From Bacillus sp. Cs-700 (GTDB lineage: Bacteria; Bacillota; Bacilli; Bacillales; Guptibacillaceae): a stretch of DNA of 64,000 bases. The stretch's first letter is position 1, and the number at the start of each line of letters is the position of its first letter. The stretch is taken from the NCBI RefSeq assembly GCF_011082085.1, contig NZ_CP041063.1:2962001-3026000 (forward strand), in the 5' to 3' direction. Shown here piece after piece: positions 35,905-46,923 of this stretch. Below the pieces are notes generated by a model. The model saw only the letters and a program-made list of their open reading frames with translations. It ran no database searches and was not told the origin of the DNA. The position numbers were made by a program, and so were the translations under genes.

Positions 35905-37368
35905 ATGGGTATTGAAACGCCAACGTTAGTTACGTTTATTGTTTATCTTGTGGGTATGCTCGCAATCGGATTAATTGCATACCGAATGACAAGTAATTTG
36001 TCGGATTATGTACTTGGAGGAAGAAGATTAGGTGGATCTGTTGCCGCATTAAGTGCAGGCGCATCAGATATGAGTAGCTGGCTCTTACTAGGACTACCTG
36101 GTGCAATGTACGCAGGTGGTATGAGTCAAATTTGGATTGGGATTGGGCTCGCAATCGGAGCTTACCTGAACTGGCAATTTGTTGCATCACGTCTTCGACG
36201 CTATACTGAAGTGGCGAATGATTCAATAACGGTTCCAGATTACCTTGAGAATCGTTTCCGTGATGGGTCGAAAGCACTTCGCGTGATCTCAGCAATCGTC
36301 ATTCTTGTATTCTTTACGTTCTATACGTCTTCAGGTCTTGTTGGGGGCGCAATCCTGTTTGAAAGCTCGTTCGGAATGAGCTATGAAAGCGCATTGTGGA
36401 TCGGTGCAATTGTTATTATTTCTTATACGTTCCTCGGTGGTTTCCTAGCGGTAAGCTGGACAGATTTCTTCCAGGGAATACTTATGTTCCTTGCACTAGT
36501 TGTCGTCCCAATTGTTGCCCTAAATGAAATGGGTGGCTGGAACGAAACAGTTAATCAAGTTGGTGCAACGGATACAACTTACCTAGATATCTTTACTGGT
36601 ATGAGTTTCATGGGAATTATTTCTCTACTTGGTTGGGGACTTGGTTACTTTGGACAACCTCACATTATTACTCGTTTTATGGCAGTTAAATCTTCCAAAG
36701 AAATTCCTAAAGCACGCCTTGTTGGTATGTCATGGATGGTTCTTTCTTTGTTTGGTGCAATCTTTACTGGTTTCATCGGTATTGCCTATTTTGATGCGGG
36801 ACTTCCGAACTCTGAAACCGTCTTTATCGAATTTACTCAAGTACTCTTTAATCCATGGGTATCAGGCTTCTTACTAGCTGCAATCCTATCTGCGATCATG
36901 AGTACAATTGATTCTCAGCTACTTGTATCTTCAAGTGCTGTTGCGGAGGACTTTTATAAAGCGATTCTTCGAAAAAATGCAAGCCAAACTGAGCTTGTAT
37001 GGGTAGGTCGTATTGCTGTACTAGGTATTGCATTACTTGCCATCCTACTTGCTTATAATCCTGATAGCAGTGTTCTTGATCTTGTAAGTTATGCGTGGGC
37101 CGGTTTTGGTGCCGCATTTGGACCTGTTATTATCTTAAGTCTATTCTGGAAACGCATGACCCGTAATGGTGCTCTTGCTGGTATCATCACTGGTGCCGTA
37201 GTGGTTATCCTATGGGCTCAATTATCAGGTGGACTGTTCGATCTTTATGAATTAATTCCAGGCTTTATCCTAGCATGGATTGCTGTAATGGCATTCAGCT
37301 TTGTTGGTAAAGAGCCAGGTGAAGAAATTGAAGCTGAATTCGAAGCGGCAAAAACGTCTAAATTCTAA
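35905..37368 (+). CDS. opuE: sodium/proline symporter (OpuE/PutP)
   Basis: This is a 487-residue solute:sodium symporter with about 13 membrane segments. PutP-type stretches include YVLGGRRLGG, LSAGASDMSSWLLLGLPGA, YLNWQFVASRLRRYTEVAND and SAIMSTIDSQLLVSSSAVAED. It takes up proline with Na+. In B. subtilis the gene at this place, between yerH and gatC, is opuE, the osmotically induced proline transporter, so position favours OpuE over the catabolic PutP; sequence alone cannot separate them. Confidence 0.92.
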   Translation: MGIETPTLVTFIVYLVGMLAIGLIAYRMTSNLSDYVLGGRRLGGSVAALSAGASDMSSWLLLGLPGAMYAGGMSQIWIGIGLAIGAYLNWQFVASRLRRYTEVANDSITVPDYLENRFRDGSKALRVISAIVILVFFTFYTSSGLVGGAILFESSFGMSYESALWIGAIVIISYTFLGGFLAVSWTDFFQGILMFLALVVVPIVALNEMGGWNETVNQVGATDTTYLDIFTGMSFMGIISLLGWGLGYFGQPHIITRFMAVKSSKEIPKARLVGMSWMVLSLFGAIFTGFIGIAYFDAGLPNSETVFIEFTQVLFNPWVSGFLLAAILSAIMSTIDSQLLVSSSAVAEDFYKAILRKNASQTELVWVGRIAVLGIALLAILLAYNPDSSVLDLVSYAWAGFGAAFGPVIILSLFWKRMTRNGALAGIITGAVVVILWAQLSGGLFDLYELIPGFILAWIAVMAFSFVGKEPGEEIEAEFEAAKTSKF

Positions 37369-37382
37369 TCAGCTTTACTTAG

Positions 37383-37414
37383 AGACTCATCCCATTTGGG
37401 GGTGAGTCTTTTTT
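37383..37414 (+). terminator. opuE terminator
   Basis: The 11-bp stem AGACTCATCCC/GGGGTGAGTCT (37383-37393 with 37399-37409) has one wobble and is followed by TTTTT. Confidence 0.88.
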
Positions 37415-37464
37415 ATAGAAATAAGAATGAGGATGAGTGATTGAGTCTAATCTCCAAACACTAG

Positions 37465-37510
37465 TTAAACAAACGTTTGATTAATTCAACTTAATCAAAC
37501 GTTTGTTTAA
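37465..37510. promoter_or_regulatory. perfect 20-bp inverted repeat before gatC
   Basis: TTAAACAAACGTTTGATTAA (37465-37484) is followed by TTCAAC and then its exact reverse complement (37491-37510). Each arm also contains the small palindrome CAAACGTTTG. It has no T run after it, so it is not a usual terminator. It resembles TetR-family operators, but no TetR gene is in the window. It lies 94 bases before gatC. Confidence 0.75.
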
Positions 37511-37604
37511 AATTGGAACAGACAGCGTTCTGTTGCTTAATGAAGCTTATTTTTGGTATCATCTATATATTGCAGGTTGTTCGAAATTTGTGGAGGTGAA
37601 AGTG

Positions 37605-37895
37605 ATGTCCAGAATTACCAAAGAAGAGGTTAAGCATGTAGCCAATCTCGCTAGACTAGAAATGGATGAGGCAGAGGTCGAAAAATTTACAACTCAGCTT
37701 GATGACATTATTTCAATGGCGGAGCAGCTGAATGAATTAGATACAGAGAACGTTGAGCCTACAACACACGTTCTTGATTTGAAAAACGTACTGCGTGAAG
37801 ACAAAGTACAGCCGTGGCTAACGCGTGAAGAAGCATTGAAGAATGCACCGGATGAAGCGAACGGTCAAGTAAAAGTTCCATCAATATTTGAGTAA
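37605..37895 (+). CDS. gatC: Asp-tRNA(Asn)/Glu-tRNA(Gln) amidotransferase subunit C
   Basis: This is a 96-residue GatC that wraps around the GatA-GatB interface. [19 protein letters not shown] and the C-terminal [20 protein letters not shown] are typical. The start is the ATG at 37605, preceded by GGAGGTGA; an upstream GTG in frame at 37503 would run through the inverted repeat and is rejected. It is the first gene of gatCAB. Confidence 0.96.
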   Translation: MSRITKEEVKHVANLARLEMDEAEVEKFTTQLDDIISMAEQLNELDTENVEPTTHVLDLKNVLREDKVQPWLTREEALKNAPDEANGQVKVPSIFE

Positions 37896-37909
37896 GGGAG
37901 GCAACGTCC

Positions 37910-39358
37910 TTGTTTGATAAAAGCATAAGTGAGCTTCACAGCTTGCTTCATAAGAAAGAGTTATCCGTCAGTGAACTTGTTCAAACTTCGTTTGATCGCA
38001 TTCAAACGGTCGACGAAAAGGTGAAAGCGTTCATGACGTTAAATGAAGAAGGTGCCATGCAAGCGGCAAAAGCGCTTGATGAAAAGATCGGTACCGAAGA
38101 GGCAAGAGGACTTCTCTTTGGTCTCCCTGTCGGTGTGAAAGATAACATCGTTACGAAAGGACTACGCACAACAGCGTCAAGTCAGCTTCTAAGTAACTTT
38201 GAACCATTACATAATGCAACGGTGGTTGAACGCTTAAATGCAGCGGAAACGATTACTGTCGGCAAATTGAATATGGACGAGTTCGCGATGGGTTCTTCGA
38301 ATGAGAACTCTGGTTATTTCAGCACGCGTAACCCTTGGAATACAGATTATGTACCGGGCGGATCAAGTGGTGGCTCAGCTGCCTCTGTTGCCGCTGGAGA
38401 GGTATTCTTCTCTCTTGGTTCAGATACAGGTGGTTCGATCCGTCAACCAGCTGCCTTTTGTGGTGTTGTTGGACTAAAACCTACGTACGGACTAGTTTCT
38501 CGTTTTGGTCTAATTGCTTTTGCATCATCACTTGATCAAATTGGACCAATTACGAACACTGTAGAAGATAATGCTTATCTTCTACAATCAATTGCCGGTC
38601 ATGACAAGATGGATTCAACATCAGCGAACGTTGACGTTCCAGATTATCTTTCAAGTCTAACAGGTGATGTGAAAGGTCTTCGCATTGCTGTACCGAAAGA
38701 GTACCTTGCTGAAGGTGTAGATGAAGATGTGAAGAACAGCGTCCTTCAGTCACTTAAAAAGCTTGAAGAACTTGGCGCAACGTGGGAAGAAGTATCGCTT
38801 CCGCACTCAAAATATGCAGTAGCAACTTACTATCTTCTTTCTTCTTCAGAAGCATCAGCGAATCTAGCTCGCTTTGACGGTGTGCGCTATGGCGTTCGTG
38901 CTGAAGCAGAGAACCTGATTGATCTTTATAAGAAAACAAGAAGCGAAGGCTTTGGTGACGAAGTGAAGCGACGCATCATGCTTGGTACGTTTGCCCTTAG
39001 CTCTGGTTATTACGATGCTTATTACAAAAAAGCACAAAAAGTTCGTACGCTGATTAAGAACGACTTTGAAAAAGTGTTCGAAGACTATGATGTCATTATC
39101 GGACCTACAACGCCAACTCCAGCCTTTAAAGTAGGCGAGAAGATTGATAACCCGCTAACAATGTATGCAAATGATATTCTCACAATCCCGGTTAACCTTG
39201 CAGGCGTTCCTGCGATTTCCGTACCATGTGGTTTATCAAATGGCCTACCTGTTGGACTTCAAATAATCGGAAAGCACTTTGATGAGAAGACCGTTTATCG
39301 CGTTGCTCATGCGTTTGAGCAAGCAACGGATCATCATAAGGCTAAACCAGAGCTGTAA
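37910..39358 (+). CDS. gatA: Asp-tRNA(Asn)/Glu-tRNA(Gln) amidotransferase subunit A
   Basis: This is the 482-residue glutaminase subunit of the amidase-signature family. The Ser-cisSer-Lys triad comes from GVKDNI (Lys near 79), [11 protein letters not shown] (Ser near 154) and [10 protein letters not shown] (Ser near 178). It releases ammonia from glutamine to GatB for tRNA-bound Glu or Asp. It starts with TTG after AGGGAGG, 14 bases beyond gatC. Confidence 0.98.
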   Translation: MFDKSISELHSLLHKKELSVSELVQTSFDRIQTVDEKVKAFMTLNEEGAMQAAKALDEKIGTEEARGLLFGLPVGVKDNIVTKGLRTTASSQLLSNFEPLHNATVVERLNAAETITVGKLNMDEFAMGSSNENSGYFSTRNPWNTDYVPGGSSGGSAASVAAGEVFFSLGSDTGGSIRQPAAFCGVVGLKPTYGLVSRFGLIAFASSLDQIGPITNTVEDNAYLLQSIAGHDKMDSTSANVDVPDYLSSLTGDVKGLRIAVPKEYLAEGVDEDVKNSVLQSLKKLEELGATWEEVSLPHSKYAVATYYLLSSSEASANLARFDGVRYGVRAEAENLIDLYKKTRSEGFGDEVKRRIMLGTFALSSGYYDAYYKKAQKVRTLIKNDFEKVFEDYDVIIGPTTPTPAFKVGEKIDNPLTMYANDILTIPVNLAGVPAISVPCGLSNGLPVGLQIIGKHFDEKTVYRVAHAFEQATDHHKAKPEL

Positions 39359-39374
39359 GGGGTGACGACTGAAA

Positions 39375-40808
39375 ATGAATTTTGAAACTATTATTGGTCT
39401 GGAAGTTCACTCAGAACTGAAGACAAACACAAAGATTTTCTGTAATTGTTCAACGAATTTCGGTGCGCCGCCTAACACGAACGTTTGCCCGATCTGTCTC
39501 GGCCATCCTGGTGTTCTTCCAGTCATGAATGAACAGGCCGTTGATTTTGCAATGCGTGCGGCAATGGCATTGAACTGTGAAATCGCTGAAGATACGAAGT
39601 TTGACCGTAAAAACTATTTCTATCCAGATAACCCGAAAGCCTATCAGATCTCTCAATATGATAAGCCAATCGGTGAAAACGGATGGATTGATATTGAAGT
39701 AAATGGCAAAACAAAACGTATCGGTATTACACGTCTTCACCTTGAGGAAGATGCAGGTAAGCTCACGCACGTTGATGGCGAGAATCACTCTCTTGTCGAC
39801 TTCAACCGTCAGGGTACGCCTCTTGTTGAGATCGTATCTGAGCCGGATATCCGTACACCGGAAGAAGCGTATGCTTATCTTGAGAAGCTTAAAGCGATTC
39901 TTCAATATACGGAAGTGTCTGACTGTAAAATGGAAGAAGGATCTCTTCGCTGTGATGCGAATCTTTCTCTTCGCCCATATGGACAAGAAGAGTTTGGTAC
40001 AAAAACTGAGCTTAAGAACTTGAACTCATTTGCTAACGTACAAAAAGGTCTTCAATTCGAAGAAGTACGTCAGGAGAAAGAACTTCTAGCAGGAAACGTG
40101 ATCGGCCAGGAAACGCGTCGTTATGACGAAGCTGGCAAGAAAACAATTCTGATGCGTGTAAAAGAAGGATCTGACGACTACCGTTACTTCCCAGAGCCTG
40201 ACCTTGTTCGTCTTGCGATTAATAAAGAGTGGATGGACCGCGTGCGTGCGGACATTCCGGAGCTTCCAGACGCTCGTCGTGAGCGCTATGTGAAGGAGTA
40301 TGATCTTCCTGAGTACGATGCGATGGTGCTTACTCAATCCAAGAAAATGTCCGATTTCTTTGAAGTTGCTATTGGCCAAGGTGCTGATCCAAAGCAGACA
40401 TCCAACTGGTTAATGGGTGAAGTATCGGCTTACTTGAATGCAAACTATAAAGAAATTGACGAAGTGGCTCTTACTCCAGAAGGACTAGGGAAACTGATTT
40501 CTCTTATTGAAAAGGGAACAATTTCTTCGAAGATCGCGAAGAAAGTATTCAAAGACCTTATTGAAAAAGGCGGCGATCCTGAACAGATCGTTAAAGACAA
40601 GGGCCTTGTACAGATTTCTGATGAAGGCGAGCTTCGTTCTATCGTTTCAGGTATTCTTGATGAGAACGAACAATCCATCGAAGACTACAAAAACGGGAAA
40701 GACCGTGCGATCGGCTTCCTCGTTGGTCAAGTGATGAAAGCAACCAAAGGAAAAGCAAATCCTCCAATGGTTAACAAGCTGATTGTAGAAGAAATGGATA
40801 AACGCTAA
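39375..40808 (+). CDS. gatB: Asp-tRNA(Asn)/Glu-tRNA(Gln) amidotransferase subunit B
   Basis: This is the 477-residue subunit that phosphorylates and amidates the misacylated t[17 protein letters not shown], a zinc-type cysteine cluster (CNCSTNFG...[11 protein letters not shown]), [16 protein letters not shown] and the C-terminal YqeY-like tail ([13 protein letters not shown]) are all present. It is the last gene of gatCAB, followed by a terminator. Confidence 0.98.
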   Translation: MNFETIIGLEVHSELKTNTKIFCNCSTNFGAPPNTNVCPICLGHPGVLPVMNEQAVDFAMRAAMALNCEIAEDTKFDRKNYFYPDNPKAYQISQYDKPIGENGWIDIEVNGKTKRIGITRLHLEEDAGKLTHVDGENHSLVDFNRQGTPLVEIVSEPDIRTPEEAYAYLEKLKAILQYTEVSDCKMEEGSLRCDANLSLRPYGQEEFGTKTELKNLNSFANVQKGLQFEEVRQEKELLAGNVIGQETRRYDEAGKKTILMRVKEGSDDYRYFPEPDLVRLAINKEWMDRVRADIPELPDARRERYVKEYDLPEYDAMVLTQSKKMSDFFEVAIGQGADPKQTSNWLMGEVSAYLNANYKEIDEVALTPEGLGKLISLIEKGTISSKIAKKVFKDLIEKGGDPEQIVKDKGLVQISDEGELRSIVSGILDENEQSIEDYKNGKDRAIGFLVGQVMKATKGKANPPMVNKLIVEEMDKR

Positions 40809-40814
40809 ATGGTG

Positions 40815-40842
40815 AAACCCTCCCAAGTGGAGGGTTTTTTTA
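40815..40842 (+). terminator. gatCAB terminator
   Basis: The stem AAACCCTCC/GGAGGGTTT (40815-40823 with 40829-40837) has a CAAGT loop and is followed by TTTT, seven bases after the gatB stop. Confidence 0.9.
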
Positions 40843-40892
40843 TGTCTAAAGAGAAGTTTGAGCATGTTCACCTTATTCACTTATTTTCGGCT

Positions 40893-40921
40893 TTGCTTTT
40901 TTTTAGGGAAAAGCCTATAAT
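40893..40921 (+). promoter_or_regulatory. dagK promoter
   Basis: TTGCTT (40893-40898) and TATAAT (40916-40921) are 17 bases apart. This predicts a start near 40928, giving a leader of about 170 bases before dagK. Confidence 0.65.
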
Positions 40922-40946
40922 CAGAACAGAAGGTTAAGCGGAAGAA

Positions 40947-40975
40947 AACGGTCACGAGATTGTGGGCGTTTTTTG
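40947..40975 (+). terminator. possible attenuator in the dagK leader
   Basis: ACGGTCAC/GTGGGCGT with a GAGATT loop (one mismatch, one wobble) is followed by TTTTTTG, about 20-45 bases after the predicted start. It has the look of a leader terminator; no antiterminator partner could be identified by eye. Confidence 0.5.
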
Positions 40976-41097
40976 TTTGCGACTATCATATAAATAAGTA
41001 ACGAGTATATTGCCGCGTGCTTTGATACGGTTAAAGATTGAACAAATATAAACATTCTGCATGAAGAATTAAGATAGAGAAGATAGGATGATGAAGG

Positions 41098-42045
41098 ATG
41101 AAACGTGCGAGACTAATCTATAATCCAACGTCTGGAAGAGAACAAGTGAAGAGGTCACTACCATATATCCTCGAACGCCTTGAAAAAAATGGGTACGAGA
41201 CGTCTGCTCATGCAACCACTTGTGAAGGCGATGCGACGGAAGCAGCGCGCATTGCCGTCGAGCGACGCTTTGATCTTGTCATTGCGGCAGGTGGAGATGG
41301 GACGATCTATGAAGTGATCAATGGTATTGCCGAGCAGCCATATCGGCCGAAGATGGGGATTATTCCAGTTGGTACAACCAATGACTTTGCACGAGCGATT
41401 GGTGTTCCGCGCACAGTTGAAGGTGCGATGGACGTTCTGTGTAATGGTCTTGAAATGCCAATTGATATCGGTCGAGTGAACGAGCATTACTTCATCAATA
41501 TCGCAGGTGGCGGACGCCTGACAGAATTAACATATGAAGTACCTAGTAAGCTTAAAACAATGCTTGGCCAGTTAGCTTACTATATGAAAGGCATTGAGAT
41601 GCTTCCATCGATTCGTCCTGCAAGAACCAGGATTGAATATGACGGTAAGCTTTTTGAAGGTGAAATTATGCTTTTCCTTGTTTCAAATTCAAACTCCATC
41701 GGCGGATTTGAGAAGCTAGCCCCACATGCATCGTTGAATGATGGCCTGTTCGATTTAATGATTTTAAAGAAGACGAACATCGCAGAATTCATTCGCATCG
41801 CAAGCAGTGCACTTCGCGGTGATCATATTAATGATCCAAATGTTGTATATAAGAAAGCTAGTCACATTAAAGTAGAATCAGTTGATAAAATGCAGCTGAA
41901 CCTGGATGGCGAGTACGGTGGCCCACTTCCAGCCGAGTTTACGAACTTATACCGTCATATTACAATGATTGTGCCGAAAGAAACGAGCGAAAAACATACA
42001 AATGAAGAAGACGCCGCGCACAAGCGTGCCATTTCAGGTGAGTAG
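41098..42045 (+). CDS. dagK: diacylglycerol kinase DagK/DgkB
   Basis: This is a 315-residue soluble lipid kinase that returns diacylglycerol, released by lipoteichoic acid synthesis, to phosphatidic acid. The catalytic-domain motif is AAGGDGTIYEVINGIA, with PVGTTNDFARAIG next; C-terminal NLDGEYGGPLP is the family signature. It closely follows B. subtilis DgkB (YerQ) in sequence and place. The C-terminus is a poorly conserved charged tail. Confidence 0.96.
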   Translation: MKRARLIYNPTSGREQVKRSLPYILERLEKNGYETSAHATTCEGDATEAARIAVERRFDLVIAAGGDGTIYEVINGIAEQPYRPKMGIIPVGTTNDFARAIGVPRTVEGAMDVLCNGLEMPIDIGRVNEHYFINIAGGGRLTELTYEVPSKLKTMLGQLAYYMKGIEMLPSIRPARTRIEYDGKLFEGEIMLFLVSNSNSIGGFEKLAPHASLNDGLFDLMILKKTNIAEFIRIASSALRGDHINDPNVVYKKASHIKVESVDKMQLNLDGEYGGPLPAEFTNLYRHITMIVPKETSEKHTNEEDAAHKRAISGE

Positions 42046-42059
42046 AAATGAAGGAGAGA

Positions 42060-42088
42060 AGTCAGAGACGATGAGCTCTGGCTTTTTC
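42060..42088 (+). terminator. dagK terminator (weak)
   Basis: The stem AGTCAGAG/CTCTGGCT (42060-42067 with 42075-42082) has one wobble and is followed by TTTTCTG. Confidence 0.6.
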
Positions 42089-42251
42089 TGTTGTTCTCGA
42101 GGATAGGAGCAGTGGAAGCTAATATATTTCAGATTTGGCCATCGCGAGTATAGCCAATATAATTCGATTTTGGCCAACAAACCATGAAATAGAGCTTGCC
42201 TCACATGCAAAAAACACCGCGCTGTTCCATTTCGCGATTCATTCACACTGT

Positions 42252-42269
42252 GGTACAATTTTTGTACAT
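42252..42269 (+). promoter_or_regulatory. rlmCD -10 region with overlapping palindrome
   Basis: TGGTACAAT is an extended -10 (TGg-TACAAT). The palindrome GTACAATTTTTGTAC overlaps it and the predicted start, so a repressor could sit there. No convincing -35 is seen. Confidence 0.45.
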
Positions 42270-42298
42270 GAAATCGAACGGAAAAGGACGGAAACCTA

Positions 42299-43666
42299 AT
42301 GAGTAATCAAGAAGTACCTGTAAAAAAGAATGACGTTGTTGAAGTAGAGTTCAGAGACCTTTCCCATGACGGGGCAGGCGTCGCGAAAATAGATGGCTAC
42401 ACGCTTTTCGTCCCATATGGCATTCCAGGAGAAACCGCGAACGTAAAAGTGATTAAAACGAAGAAAGGTTATGGCTTCGGAAAAATTCTTGATGTCAAAG
42501 TTGAGAGCGAAGACCGCAACACGCCACCATGCCCGATCTTCTATCAGTGTGGGGGCTGCCAAACACAGCACATTACGTACGATAGCCAGCTAAGATTCAA
42601 GCACAAGCAAGTACAAGACGTAATGGAGCGTATCGGAAAGATCGACGTACCTGTTCACCCTGTTCTTGGCATGGAAGATCCATGGCGATACCGCAACAAA
42701 GCGCAGGTACCAGTTGGGGAACAGGATGGTAAAATTGTTGCAGGTTTCTACCAGCAGCGTAGTCACCAGATTATCGACATGGACCAGTGCCTCATTCAAG
42801 AGCAGGAGAACGATGAGGTTCTACGTGTGGTGAAAGAGATCGCTGTAAAGTACGGCATTCGTGCATACGACGAGCGCTCTCATCGGGGAACGCTCAGACA
42901 CGTGGTAGCCAAATACGGGAAGCAAACAGACGACATCATGGTCGTTATCGTAACAAAAAACAAAGACTTGCCGAATCGCAAGAACATTATTAAAGACATC
43001 ACAGAGCAACTTCCGAAAGTGAAATCAATCGTTCAAAACGTGAATCCAAAGCGCACAAACGTGATCTTTGGTGATGAAACCCGCGTCCTATGGGGATCAC
43101 CATATATTTACGATACGATTGGTGACATTAAATTCGCGATCTCAGCTCGCTCCTTCTATCAGGTGAATCCTGACCAAACGAAGGTGCTTTACGATCAGGC
43201 GCTTGAATACGCTGGACTGACTGGGAATGAAACGGTCATCGATGCTTATTGCGGCATTGGCACGATCTCTCTTTTCCTCGCGCAAAAAGCGAAGCAGGTA
43301 TACGGCGTGGAAATCGTACCAGAAGCGATTGAAGATGCGAAGCGAAATGCAGAGCTAAACGGCATTACAAACGCAGAGTTTGCCGTTGGCGAAGCAGAGA
43401 ATGTTATTCCAGCCTGGAAAGAGCAGGGCATTAAGCCTGACGTGATTGTCGTTGACCCACCACGTAAAGGCTGTGATGAAGCGCTCCTGCAAACGATTAT
43501 TGATATGAAGCCTGAGAAAGTCGTCTATGTATCGTGTAACCCGGCAACACTAGCACGAGATCTACGCATTTTAGAAGATGGCGGGTTTGAAACGAAGGAA
43601 GTTCAGCCGGTTGATATGTTCCCGCATACCACGCACGTGGAGTGCGTTGCCGTACTAGAGCTATAA
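42299..43666 (+). CDS. rlmCD: 23S rRNA (uracil-5)-methyltransferase RlmCD
   Basis: This is a 455-residue SAM-dependent methyltransferase of the TrmA/RumA group. An N-terminal TRAM domain is followed by the Fe-S cysteines ([14 protein letters not shown]), the SAM-binding [16 protein letters not shown] and [13 protein letters not shown], and the catalytic cysteine in [14 protein letters not shown]. The B. subtilis counterpart (YefA) makes m5U at both 747 and 1939 of 23S rRNA. It is next to dagK as in B. subtilis. Confidence 0.94.
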   Translation: MSNQEVPVKKNDVVEVEFRDLSHDGAGVAKIDGYTLFVPYGIPGETANVKVIKTKKGYGFGKILDVKVESEDRNTPPCPIFYQCGGCQTQHITYDSQLRFKHKQVQDVMERIGKIDVPVHPVLGMEDPWRYRNKAQVPVGEQDGKIVAGFYQQRSHQIIDMDQCLIQEQENDEVLRVVKEIAVKYGIRAYDERSHRGTLRHVVAKYGKQTDDIMVVIVTKNKDLPNRKNIIKDITEQLPKVKSIVQNVNPKRTNVIFGDETRVLWGSPYIYDTIGDIKFAISARSFYQVNPDQTKVLYDQALEYAGLTGNETVIDAYCGIGTISLFLAQKAKQVYGVEIVPEAIEDAKRNAELNGITNAEFAVGEAENVIPAWKEQGIKPDVIVVDPPRKGCDEALLQTIIDMKPEKVVYVSCNPATLARDLRILEDGGFETKEVQPVDMFPHTTHVECVAVLEL

Positions 43667-43677
43667 TAAACCTCACT

Positions 43678-43714
43678 AAATTCCACCTTAACTCCAAAGT
43701 TAAGGTGGAATTTT
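43678..43714 (+). terminator. rlmCD terminator
   Basis: The perfect 16-bp stem AAATTCCACCTTAACT/AGTTAAGGTGGAATTT has a CCAA loop and is followed by T. Confidence 0.9.
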
Positions 43715-43888
43715 AATTAGTTGCAATAAAGTGGTCGGTTTATAGGAGGATACGTCTCTATAATTGTTATGCCTGTTGAAAATGCATTTTGTACAATCGA
43801 ATAGAGTGCAATTAAATTGAATCGGGTATAGGGGTGTGATATGGTTTAGGCGTGAAGCATTATCGTATTCTAAAAGGAGTGAGGGTTC

Positions 43889-44200
43889 TTGACTATTACG
43901 TTTACGGACGCTGCAATTGAACAGTTAAATACAGAGGATTACGTAGCTTTTCAGCTTAATCCTAGTTTAGGTGGATGTAGTATTGGTGCGGATTGGATCA
44001 CATTTAAAGCTTTGTCTTCCAAAGAAACACTGACAGGCGAGAAGTTGGTAGAGACTAATTATAAGCCTGTGGTTTTAGGAGTTAAGCACGAATCCTTTTT
44101 CAAAGAAGATATGATCATTGACTATTCTAGTAAAAGAAATGCATATATGTTAAAAAGCAAAAGTGAAATTCTCAGTTCTCGTTTGCCATTGGAAAAATAA
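43889..44200 (+). CDS. HesB/YqkB-like iron-sulfur assembly-type protein
   Basis: This is a 103-residue protein of the HesB-like fold. Its opening TITFTDAAIEQL and its ending IDYSSKRNAYMLKSKSEIL match the B. subtilis YqkB group. A-type carriers use three conserved cysteines; here only one cysteine is present (GGCSIGAD), so Fe-S carriage in the standard way is doubtful. It starts with TTG after AAAGGAGTG. It converges on katG across a very long terminator. Confidence 0.8.
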   Translation: MTITFTDAAIEQLNTEDYVAFQLNPSLGGCSIGADWITFKALSSKETLTGEKLVETNYKPVVLGVKHESFFKEDMIIDYSSKRNAYMLKSKSEILSSRLPLEK

Positions 44201-44250
44201 TTTAGATTTACGTTTGAAAACGTAAGGAAATGAAAGGATTATGTTCGTAA

Positions 44251-44299
44251 AAAAGCACCATCTCAAACGCTTTGAAGCGTTTGAGATGGTGCTTTTATG
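44251..44299. terminator. very long bidirectional terminator before katG
   Basis: A 22-bp perfect stem (44251-44272 with 44275-44296, AAAAGCACCATCTCAAACGC onward) with A and T flanks. It separates the HesB-like gene from the convergent katG. Confidence 0.93.
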
Positions 44300-44304
44300 A
44301 TTTA

Positions 44305-46545
<2,241 letters not shown>

Positions 46546-46592
46546 TCAATCTCCTTTCGAATGTAAGAAAATTAATTATAACTCCTATTAGA

Positions 46593-46607
46593 TTATAATT
46601 ATAATAA
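46593..46607. promoter_or_regulatory. PerR box upstream of katG
   Basis: TTATAATTATAATAA matches the PerR consensus TTATAATNATTATAA at 14 of 15 positions. It lies 51 bases before the katG start and just upstream of a minus-strand -10 candidate TATAAT. PerR should repress katG until peroxide oxidises it. Confidence 0.82.
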
Positions 46608-46686
46608 ATTAATAATCATTTTGGAAGAGTTATGCACTAATTTTCACAAAATAATTTCAAAACACGACTAAATAGAGCGATTAAAA

Positions 46687-46800
46687 CTAGTTTGGAAATG
46701 AAGATAGGGACTGGTTAATCTTCCAACGTTCATGGTAAGTAGATAAGAGATCCATCCGATCAGCTAGGCAACAGAAGAAGCGCTTTTCTTCCAGTTTCAT
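46687..46800 (-). CDS. candidate 37-residue protein, unrecognised
   Basis: The minus strand reads MKLEEKRFFCCLADRMDLLS, then TYHERWKINQSLSSFPN and a stop. GGGAGA lies only two bases before the ATG, which is close but usable. The composition looks protein-like: an amphipathic, charged helix with a Cys-Cys pair. I do not recognise it. It lies alone between katG and the HAD gene, all on the minus strand. The same DNA can form a long imperfect hairpin (arms around 46733-46746 and 46802-46815), so it could instead be part of a structured RNA. Confidence 0.35.
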   Translation of the reverse strand: MKLEEKRFFCCLADRMDLLSTYHERWKINQSLSSFPN

Positions 46801-46878
46801 TATCTCCCACTTACTATATACTTTCGATTTATTAAGCGGTTTACCTCTTTCAAAAAACAGTTAGAGACATTCATTTAA

Positions 46879-46915
46879 TAAAAAAAAGAAAGGCAGTGGT
46901 AAACCGCCTCTCTTT
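46879..46915 (-). terminator. terminator after the HAD phosphatase gene
   Basis: On the minus strand, AAAGAGAGGCGGT pairs with ACTGCCTTTCTTT (46903-46915 with 46885-46897; the two imperfect positions are G-U pairs in the minus RNA) and runs into a T tract. Confidence 0.85.
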
Positions 46916-46923
46916 TTGGAACT

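Noticed and set aside
37503-37604. Longer GatC beginning at a GTG inside the inverted repeat
   Set aside because: No ribosome site and no family similarity; GGAGGTGA before the ATG at 37605 fixes the start.
46665-46830. tRNA-like or riboswitch reading of the folded region between katG and the HAD gene
   Set aside because: No cloverleaf, T-loop sequence or known riboswitch core could be found; kept only as a candidate small gene.
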